This document shows, piece after piece, positions 27,259 to 34,447 of a stretch of DNA of 34,447 nt. Positions within the stretch are counted from its first letter, which is position 1. The number at the start of each line of letters is the position of its first letter. Under the pieces are notes generated by a model. The model saw nothing but the letters and a program-made list of their open reading frames with translations. It ran no database searches and had not been told where the DNA came from. The position numbers and the translations under genes are program-made. Source of the stretch: an uncultured Caulobacterales bacterium (GTDB taxonomy: Bacteria > Pseudomonadota > Alphaproteobacteria > Caulobacterales > Maricaulaceae); contig CALHXF010000067.1 in the NCBI GenBank assembly GCA_938040095.1, forward strand, positions 1 to 34,447, written 5' to 3'.

Positions 27259-28443
27259 CTAGTTGATTGCCGAGCTAGGAGGTTGACTTGGATCTGTCTC
27301 AATGTCTTCTATGATGACATATCCTTTATTTAGGCCAGTATAGATGCCTCTTCTCCGTAAAATCTCTTGTTTTCGACCAACTTCTGACAACAATCTAGCT
27401 GTCTCAGGTGGTAAATTTCCGCTACCCTCAACGAATAGAGCTGAGGCCTTTCTTTGACCGCCTGACAAGTCGGCAATTCTGGTTTCATAGCGGTCAAATT
27501 CAAAAGGCTTTTCGGTATTAAAGTCCTCTAAAGTGTCTCCTTCTGCATATTTTTCAACATGCGCCGCGATATCAGTTTGAAAGTTCGGAAAATAAAACGC
27601 CTTGGCATTGTCATAAATTTTCGAAACTTTCCGGGCCTTTCGAGACTCGTGGAAACCGCGAAGCGAATTCACAAACTCATTCGCGTTCCCGTTTAAGCGA
27701 TACTCTAAATTATTCGCTGTGAATGCCAAGCGCATCATTCTCGGGCTGCCAATATCGCCCCTGAAGAAACCATAAATAACGATCGGATCAGTCCAGTTTG
27801 AAAAGACAATATCTTCGCGGATATTTCGCAAGGATAGGGCCTTGCCCTTAATGACGATAAACTTTGCATCATCTAACAATACTTTGGATCCATTCACGTC
27901 AATCTTCAAAGTTGACGGGACGTCTTCTGGATATTCTTGTGAAATTTTTTCAATGAGAGCGACATTATGTAAGTTAAACCAGAATGCCAGTTGCTCGTCT
28001 TTTGATAAGCGGGTGATGTCGATTTGATTGGCGATACTGACGAGGTCTTCGCGGTACTGGGTTAGAACTTTCCGGTAATTATCATCAAGGAAGCCAAAGG
28101 AAATTCGACTACCTTCCAAGCGATAGGGCGAAACATGTCCCGAAACTATGCGTGTTCCTGTACCTTGCTGCGGACGTGTCGAACGGATTCTTGATGAAAT
28201 TCCAAAGTCGACAACAATGTTTTGCAAAACATCATCCCAGACTTGGTAATCGAGCCTACGTTTATCTGTCATGGCCTGAGGCGTAAAAGCTTCATAGGTC
28301 GAGGCATCAGTAGAGGTGTAGGTTGGACTGGAGAGAAGAGGCGCAACCCGCCCTGATTGGCTTTGCGCATGTGCAGGAAGTGCCGAGCTTACAATGAGTG
28401 AGAGCACAAGTATCGAAGCCGATTTCATATATGTAAGTCTCAT
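27259..28443 (-). CDS. DUF547-domain exported protein
   Basis: LAFWFNLHNVALIEKI...SLRNIREDIVFSNWTDPIVIYGFFRGDIGSPRMM pattern. Signal peptide. SD AGGAG. Confidence 0.85.
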   Translation of the reverse strand: MRLTYMKSASILVLSLIVSSALPAHAQSQSGRVAPLLSSPTYTSTDASTYEAFTPQAMTDKRRLDYQVWDDVLQNIVVDFGISSRIRSTRPQQGTGTRIVSGHVSPYRLEGSRISFGFLDDNYRKVLTQYREDLVSIANQIDITRLSKDEQLAFWFNLHNVALIEKISQEYPEDVPSTLKIDVNGSKVLLDDAKFIVIKGKALSLRNIREDIVFSNWTDPIVIYGFFRGDIGSPRMMRLAFTANNLEYRLNGNANEFVNSLRGFHESRKARKVSKIYDNAKAFYFPNFQTDIAAHVEKYAEGDTLEDFNTEKPFEFDRYETRIADLSGGQRKASALFVEGSGNLPPETARLLSEVGRKQEILRRRGIYTGLNKGYVIIEDIETDPSQPPSSAIN

Positions 28444-28520
28444 CTATTTTGCTCCTTATGCACGTTTAAAGTGTCACAATAATTATCGTTAATCAATAAA
28501 ATTATAAATTTCATTTGAAC

Positions 28521-28548
28521 AAAAAAAAGCGAGCCCAGAGGCTCGCTT
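28521..28548 (-). terminator. Rho-independent terminator of the S9 peptidase gene
   Basis: Perfect 9-bp stem AAGCGAGCC/GGCTCGCTT with 4-nt loop. T-run on the minus strand (A8 on plus at 28521-28528). Confidence 0.9.
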
Positions 28549-28570
28549 CATTAATATGAGTGTATTTTTT

Positions 28571-30568
28571 CTATAATCCGCCAGGACCACAGTCATTTTC
28601 AAGGTAGTCCAACAGCTTAGTATAGAACTGTTCTTGATGGTTATACATCAGAGTTGAAGAGAAATGGTCCGCGCCTTTAAGCGTCAAATATTGAGCGTCC
28701 TTGCCAGCTTTCTCCATAGCTTTCTTATAATCCTTCATGTTGAAATACATCACACGAGAGTCAACTTGACCATGCACCATCAGGAGCGGAATATTTGCCT
28801 TTGAAACCTCATCAATCGGGTTGATCCCGATCATGCCGCGACGCTGTGCCCAATCATCGATCGCTTTTGGAGTCCCTGGACCGCTTCGTTTCATATAAAC
28901 TTTTTTGGAGTCAGCAACGGCAGCGCCTGCGATAGCACATTGATAAATGTTGTTCTCACGACTCGTTGCAACGAGAGCTGCATATCCACCGTAAGACCAA
29001 CCAAACATTGCCATACGATCTTTGTCAACGAGACCCTTTTTCACAAGATGCAAAGCGCCATCATCTTTGTCGTCCTGCATTGCGAGACCATGCTCGCCGT
29101 AAGCTGAATCAAAGTGATCGCGGCCCCAACCCGTTGACATACGGTATTGTGGTTGAAGAACCATATAGCCCGCATTAGCCATTAATTGTCCCCACTCATC
29201 ATATCCGACGACCTCGTTCACGTGTGGGCCACCATGCGGCATCACGACAAGAGGATAAGGACCTGGGCCATTTGGTTTTGTGACATAAGCTGGGATCATC
29301 TTACCATCACGTGCTGGGTATTTGATGAATTCCACGTCCGCAAGTTGGCTAGGTTTCACCAAGGGATTTCTGCTCCCCACTTTGGACATCTTACCGTCTT
29401 TTACTAACCAGAATGAACCTGGGTCTCTTGGTCCTGAATTGGACACAACCATAGTCCCGCCATCCCGAGATCTACTAGAGATACGAACTTGATGAGCGTT
29501 CGGAATTTTGCTGGCGACAGAATCGTGAAGCGCTTTCTCTTCCATGTCGAACCAATGAAGTTCCCGCTTAGCACCAGAATATCTCGCGGCGACCATTTTG
29601 GTGTTACCGGCCCACGCCATCGAATGCGTCTGAATACCCATGACATCTGCATCTGGGGTACTGAAAAGCTTTTTGCCAAATTGACCCGTCGTGAAGTCGA
29701 ATTCCCACAAGGCGGCTTTGTCTTCCCCACGATCATCTATTATGTATCCAATGTTTGGATCATCATGTTTGAATCCGGCAAGGCCCTGAATTCCGCCAAG
29801 AAAGCGGTACAAATTGTTATGATCGTCTTGGTCATAACGTTCGCCAAATTCCTTCCAGGATTTATCTCCCGGCAAGCGATAATAGCTAATGACCTCATTT
29901 GTGTCTTGATCCAAGCCTTGCGTATAACGGGGGTTGCCATCGTTATCAAAGGTGGCTCTCGGATACTTATCGTTCCCTTTTAGAACGAGTGTTTTCCGGC
30001 CAGTATTCAGATCAAACTTATAATAAGAACGCGGTCTGAAAGCTAAGAATGGATCTACGCCTGTTCCGCCTCTATTTGCGGTTCCGGTTTGAATGAGAAC
30101 TTTGTTCGGTTCTTCAGGGAGGTTATTTACGATACCGAAACTGCCTGAGGCTTCAGAAAACTTATTTTCCTTCAGGTTGTAGGCCCAAGATTTGTAACTA
30201 CGGACATCTTCCTCTGGATTTTTTACGGATTTCCGAACGACCTTCCAAGCGCCACCAAAAATAAAATTGTCACTTACCCATCGGGCAGATGTCATTTCCA
30301 TAGGGTCGGCGTTTAAGCGGCGAAGAGGTTTCGACAAATCGTCAGTTTTGTAAATCTCAAGGACATTTTCGCCTTCCTTGCTTTTGTTGACCATCACAAG
30401 GATGTGCTTGCCATCAGGCGAAACCTGAACCGTGCTTACTACGTTGCGCAGTGACCAGACTTCGATTGGAACCGTTGGCGCCATCTTGGCCGTCGCTATT
30501 CCGGGTGCTGTGCTAAGTGCCAATACTGATGCAGCAAGCGCTAATCCTGTTGATTTCAAAAGCTTCAT
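28571..30568 (-). CDS. S9 family (prolyl oligopeptidase-like) peptidase
   Basis: C-terminal alpha/beta hydrolase: PLVVMPHGGPH, MFGWSYGGYAAL (GxSxGG), MVHGQVDSRV, GADHFSS. Signal peptide from MKLLKSTG (ATG 30568). The track ORF starts at 30619. Confidence 0.93.
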   Translation of the reverse strand: MKLLKSTGLALAASVLALSTAPGIATAKMAPTVPIEVWSLRNVVSTVQVSPDGKHILVMVNKSKEGENVLEIYKTDDLSKPLRRLNADPMEMTSARWVSDNFIFGGAWKVVRKSVKNPEEDVRSYKSWAYNLKENKFSEASGSFGIVNNLPEEPNKVLIQTGTANRGGTGVDPFLAFRPRSYYKFDLNTGRKTLVLKGNDKYPRATFDNDGNPRYTQGLDQDTNEVISYYRLPGDKSWKEFGERYDQDDHNNLYRFLGGIQGLAGFKHDDPNIGYIIDDRGEDKAALWEFDFTTGQFGKKLFSTPDADVMGIQTHSMAWAGNTKMVAARYSGAKRELHWFDMEEKALHDSVASKIPNAHQVRISSRSRDGGTMVVSNSGPRDPGSFWLVKDGKMSKVGSRNPLVKPSQLADVEFIKYPARDGKMIPAYVTKPNGPGPYPLVVMPHGGPHVNEVVGYDEWGQLMANAGYMVLQPQYRMSTGWGRDHFDSAYGEHGLAMQDDKDDGALHLVKKGLVDKDRMAMFGWSYGGYAALVATSRENNIYQCAIAGAAVADSKKVYMKRSGPGTPKAIDDWAQRRGMIGINPIDEVSKANIPLLMVHGQVDSRVMYFNMKDYKKAMEKAGKDAQYLTLKGADHFSSTLMYNHQEQFYTKLLDYLENDCGPGGL

Positions 30569-30601
30569 ACGACTGTCCTCACGATAATTTTTCGTACTAT
30601 G

Positions 30602-30642
30602 AAAAAAAAACGGCCCCAACGCAAATGGTTGAAGCCGTTTTT
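30602..30642 (-). terminator. Rho-independent terminator of the TonB-dependent receptor gene
   Basis: Stem AAAAACGGC/GCCGTTTTT (30606-30614 / 30634-30642) with T-run on the minus strand, just after the stop at 30665. Confidence 0.85.
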
Positions 30643-30664
30643 AGCTGTGACTTTTAATCTCAGA

Positions 30665-33600
30665 TTAGAACTGTTTTGTAGCCGATACGAAGAATTGGCG
30701 ACCGTCAAGATCATATCCGTTACCGATTGGTGTGTTCGAAATCGCGAAGACTTCGCCGCTGTCCACAAGTGGCGGATTGCGATCAAATACGTTCGAAACA
30801 CCAACACGTAATGTCAAAGAGTCATCACGATAGCGAATTGAAGCGGAATGCGTGAAGTACTCTTTAGCGAAACCAACATCGCGACAGAAGAAGTCGCCTG
30901 CTGCTGCACCGAGACATGTTTCTCCAAAGAAGCCTGTCCCTTGCGTGCCCGTTGCATCATCAAACTCATCGATGCCCTCTGGGTCTTGCTCTACCTTACC
31001 AATGTAACGCGCCTGCCATGTCAGGCGGAACTTATCTACGTCAGCTGTAAAGGTTGTACGACCAGTCCATTCAGGGAAACCAAATTCTCCAGCCAGCTCT
31101 GTTAGGCTTTCTTCCCCATTTGTGCCAACAAATAGGTTGTTTCGTTCCAGAAGTTTATTGGCTCTTAGGTTAACGCTAAAGTCAACGTTTTCGCCAAATG
31201 CTACCAACTCTTTTCCGAACGTTGCATTTACATCAACGCCCGAAACTTCTTCTTTGTTCAGGTTAATGAAGCCACTTGAAATGTCCGAAATCAATCGACG
31301 GTCATCATTTGCACCGACGGTGATGCGATCACAGAACGGACTACGGCTACCGTCTTGGCGAGTGTAACAGTCATCAACGATAAATTGAGCGCTAGGCTGA
31401 GTAACAGCGCCCTTAATATCGATTTGGTAATAGTTGACACCAATGTTGAAGTCGAAATCATCAGAGAATGGTTGTTCGAATGAAAAACCAGCCGTGAAGG
31501 ACTCGGAAGTTTCTGCATCCAAGTCCAAGGTGCCGCCTGTCGTATTTTCTACACTTGGCGAGGTGAACGTATTGAGACCGTTGGCGTCAATACCCGTCGT
31601 AGTTGGATCCCGTCCTTCACGAAGACAGTTAGCAAGCGTTTCTGGCTCACGTGTATCAAGAGCGGCAACATATTCACGTGTGACCACACCATCATTAGGC
31701 GTGATATCCACAAAAGCGACGTCAGGTACAGCACATCTATCCAAGACAGTTGGGAATCCTGATTGCCCGGCCAAGAAGTTCTCACGCAAGTTAGGGGCAC
31801 GGAAGGATGTGCCAAAGCTTGCCTTCAAGAGAAGTGAGTCGACTGGACGCCATCCACCTTTGATGGAGTAAGTCCCAGCCGTTCCGTAGAACTCTTCGTC
31901 CGTAACGCGGCCAGAAAAGTTTACGCCCAACTCACGGAACAAAGGCTTGTCTGCAAGAAGAGGGATATCAATTTCCGCAAATGCTTCACGGATCCATTTA
32001 CTGCCGACGGCACCACGATCAGAAGCGAAGCCAAAGAGAAGTCCGTTCGAGGCTTCAACAGAAGGCGTCGAGTCGATTTTGTCTTCGCGCCATTCAGCAC
32101 CTACAACCATTGCGACCTGACCTGCAGGCATCTCAAACACATTACCCGTTGCAAACGCAGAGAATAATGTTTGTTCATAGGTCGTGTCGAAGTTTCGCGT
32201 ACCGAAGACGTAATTACGTTCTGCCGCAGTCGCAAAATCACCAATTGTTTGACCCAAAAGGCTAGGCGCGAAGAGGTTAACCGGCACACAACCGTCCGTT
32301 AGATCGGCAAGGGCCTGATCTGGGTTGGCAAGTGCAGAAGCGTCACAGGCTGCAATCTCTGGTCCGCCAAAGATGCCACCGATTCTGACGTTTTGATCAT
32401 AATCATCCGCAATTCCGTCACCATTATTGTCGGTAATGCCATCAGCATCAAAATCTGCTGTCGGGTCAACACCCAAAGCAAATGCGAGTTTGTCTTCGCG
32501 AATACCTTGACGGAAGGACTTACCTTTTGATTTAGAGTATGATCCAGAAGCTTCAAACGTCCAGTTGTTAAGAGGGCCGGCACTTAGGAATGGAAGATCA
32601 CCCTTCACACCACCAACAAAACGAAGTTGCTCTTGTTCAACATCAACATTGTTTCTGTCGCCCTGAACCGTGACAATTGGAATAACTGGAAGATCAAACC
32701 CGCCGCCAAGGCCAGTGCCGAATGTTGCGTTCTCTGTTGCCCGACAATCAACGCCTGTTCCACGGAAACAAGGGTTAAATTGGTTGGTCGCAGATACGTA
32801 TGGGAAGATTTGCGGCGTACCCGTGTTATCCGATTGGATTTCAGCGCGGGAATAGTTTGCCTCAAAGAAAGGCGTGATATTGGCATCGCCTTCTAATGTG
32901 TACTCACCATATGCCATGACATTGTAGAGCTTTTGCTCACTGATAAATGTCTGATCAATATTTGCTGCGTTGTTGTTCACGTTTTGGAAGTCAACATCAC
33001 GGATACCGTCGCCATTTGCGTCAATGTCGCGGCCGCCGATTGTCGACTCGTTGAAGCCTGGAATACCTGTGTTACCTGCTCCATCAGTGAAATACACAGA
33101 ACCGAGGTTCGTGAATGGAATGAAGATACGGCCACTGATACCGGAAACTTTACAAGGGCTTTCAGAAACTGAAACACCTGGCGTCCGGTTCTGGACAACC
33201 AAATTGTCTCTCAGGTTGTTTGAGCGGATGTTGCCAGCACTGTCGACTTCAAGATGCGTATCACAGCCCGCCAAGAAATCACGATCTCTTAACTTCACTT
33301 CGTCGCGGAAATCATATTCTGCGCCGATACCGAAGAAACCACGGTCGTTGTTTTTACCCCATGCAGCACTGACAGTGAAATCATCACCGCCGCCACTCGC
33401 GCTATCCGCACGGCCAAAAACTTCTAAACCTTCAAAATCTTTTCTAAGGATAACGTTAGCCACACCAGCTACCGCATCAGAACCATAAACAGACGACGCG
33501 CCATCGAGCAGGAGCTCGTTGCGGTCAATCAATGAGCCTGGCAACAGGTTAACTGAAGGGCTCGTTGGAGCGCCCTCAACGCCAGCTGGTGCTAAACGAC

Positions 33601-34015
33601 GACCGTTGACGAGGAGCAATGTCCGACCAGCACCCAAACCGCGGAGGTTGATTGTTTGCGAACCAGGTCCGTTATCCAAAACAAAGCCTTGGAACGTCGC
33701 ATCGATTTGCTGACCAGCCGCTGATTCAGAGCGCTGAAGAATAGTGGACGGGTCAAACAAACCTACATCTTGGGACAAATCAGTTGTCAAAACTTGTAGA
33801 GGCGAGATGGACGAGAATGTGTCGCGCTTGATGCGTGATCCCGTTACAACAACGGTATCGTCATCCTCATTCGCAGCATCCACCGACTCTTCTAGCAACT
33901 CTACTGCGACAGGCGTCTCGTCGTTTTCGACTTGCGCGTAAGCTGGGGCTGCATAGACCGAAGCGGCAAGAATGCTCGATCCCAATAGTAGTTTACTCAA
34001 ATTTTTCGATTTCAT
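30665..34015 (-). CDS. TonB-dependent outer-membrane receptor
   Basis: Plug domain VVVTGSRIKRDTFSSISPLQVLT...INLRGLGAGRTLLLVNGRRLAPAG...DGASSVYGSDAVAGVANVILRKDFEG. Barrel ending RQFFVSATKQF. Confidence 0.95.
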   Translation of the reverse strand: MKSKNLSKLLLGSSILAASVYAAPAYAQVENDETPVAVELLEESVDAANEDDDTVVVTGSRIKRDTFSSISPLQVLTTDLSQDVGLFDPSTILQRSESAAGQQIDATFQGFVLDNGPGSQTINLRGLGAGRTLLLVNGRRLAPAGVEGAPTSPSVNLLPGSLIDRNELLLDGASSVYGSDAVAGVANVILRKDFEGLEVFGRADSASGGGDDFTVSAAWGKNNDRGFFGIGAEYDFRDEVKLRDRDFLAGCDTHLEVDSAGNIRSNNLRDNLVVQNRTPGVSVSESPCKVSGISGRIFIPFTNLGSVYFTDGAGNTGIPGFNESTIGGRDIDANGDGIRDVDFQNVNNNAANIDQTFISEQKLYNVMAYGEYTLEGDANITPFFEANYSRAEIQSDNTGTPQIFPYVSATNQFNPCFRGTGVDCRATENATFGTGLGGGFDLPVIPIVTVQGDRNNVDVEQEQLRFVGGVKGDLPFLSAGPLNNWTFEASGSYSKSKGKSFRQGIREDKLAFALGVDPTADFDADGITDNNGDGIADDYDQNVRIGGIFGGPEIAACDASALANPDQALADLTDGCVPVNLFAPSLLGQTIGDFATAAERNYVFGTRNFDTTYEQTLFSAFATGNVFEMPAGQVAMVVGAEWREDKIDSTPSVEASNGLLFGFASDRGAVGSKWIREAFAEIDIPLLADKPLFRELGVNFSGRVTDEEFYGTAGTYSIKGGWRPVDSLLLKASFGTSFRAPNLRENFLAGQSGFPTVLDRCAVPDVAFVDITPNDGVVTREYVAALDTREPETLANCLREGRDPTTTGIDANGLNTFTSPSVENTTGGTLDLDAETSESFTAGFSFEQPFSDDFDFNIGVNYYQIDIKGAVTQPSAQFIVDDCYTRQDGSRSPFCDRITVGANDDRRLISDISSGFINLNKEEVSGVDVNATFGKELVAFGENVDFSVNLRANKLLERNNLFVGTNGEESLTELAGEFGFPEWTGRTTFTADVDKFRLTWQARYIGKVEQDPEGIDEFDDATGTQGTGFFGETCLGAAAGDFFCRDVGFAKEYFTHSASIRYRDDSLTLRVGVSNVFDRNPPLVDSGEVFAISNTPIGNGYDLDGRQFFVSATKQF

Positions 34016-34263
34016 GATGTACCCTCATCTCAAAAATTATGACCCTGGACCCACAATATGGCGGATTCCGAGGTTTGTTGAAATTTCCGTAAGCTCACGA
34101 AGACTTTATTTCAAGCACGAGACCTTAACGAACTGTAATTTTTATCCAGTGTGCCTAAAATGACACATACGGAGAGTTTGCGCGTGTCTGATAGGACCCA
34201 CTTTGAAGCATAGTCCATACCCGAGTGGTTCAGTAAAATGGGTATCAACTTGGAGGAATAAAG

Positions 34264-34359
34264 ATGACAGTGTTTTGCGGTGAAAGCCTTTTAGAGCCTC
34301 TCAAGACCTCACAGATCCACAAACTCCGCAAATCTAGCCGCAACGGCTGGGGCGTTTAA
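34264..34359 (+). CDS. Possible 31-aa small ORF (MTVFCGESLLEPLKTSQIHKLRKSSRNGWGV)
   Basis: Strong SD (GGAGG) 8 nt before the ATG; TAA at 34357-34359. Overlaps the opposite-strand partial CDS. Below the ORF-track length cutoff. Confidence 0.35.
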   Translation: MTVFCGESLLEPLKTSQIHKLRKSSRNGWGV

Positions 34360-34446
34360 TGCGGCCCTCTTGTAATCGGCGCGCAAAAAGGGTTTGTCCA
34401 ATGTCGCTTCAAATGAGGCCAGCAAGCGGGATTTTTCAGCCTCCGG
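34309..34446 (-). CDS. C-terminal fragment of a CDS truncated by the right edge (...PEAEKSRLLASFEATLDKPFLRADYKRAALNAPAVAARFAEFVDL*)
   Basis: Open minus frame from the window edge to the stop at 34309-34311, with coding-like composition. Product not recognised. Confidence 0.55.
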   Translation of the reverse strand, partial: PEAEKSRLLASFEATLDKPFLRADYKRAALNAPAVAARFAEFVDL

Positions 34447-34447
34447 C

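Noticed and set aside
28966-29983. Plus-strand ORFs antisense to the S9 peptidase
   Set aside because: Low-complexity shadow translations of a conserved enzyme gene.
1-34447. CRISPR arrays, transposases, integrases, phage genes, rRNA
   Set aside because: None seen: no regularly spaced repeats and no recognisable mobile-element proteins in the ORF track.

Overview
The window is a protein-coding stretch of a Gram-negative, probably alphaproteobacterial, genome. I found no RNA genes, CRISPR arrays or mobile elements. The left half (about 0.6-19.3 kb) is the most unusual part. Two divergent, tightly coupled operons encode what looks like a complete electron-transfer chain. The leftward operon encodes a CXXCH cytochrome of the c554 type, a lipoprotein with tandem GlcG/HbpS domains, a probable outer-membrane beta-barrel, and a 1294-aa decaheme cytochrome with LVIVD-type propeller repeats. 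The rightward operon encodes a flavoprotein fused to two cyclic-nucleotide-binding domains and a four-cluster ferredoxin, a bis-His b-type membrane cytochrome, and an FHA-like/TM/decaheme cytochrome. These are followed by a CpdA-like cyclic-nucleotide phosphodiesterase, a bestrophin-like channel and a CHASE2 class III adenylate/guanylate cyclase. My main hypothesis is a cyclic-nucleotide-gated transmembrane (possibly extracellular) electron-transfer system with its own cyclase and phosphodiesterase. The right half carries gdhA, ccmF-G-H-I, FecR and TPR/barrel genes, a DUF547 protein, an S9 peptidase, and a large TonB-dependent receptor. Two convincing rho-independent terminators were found by eye.
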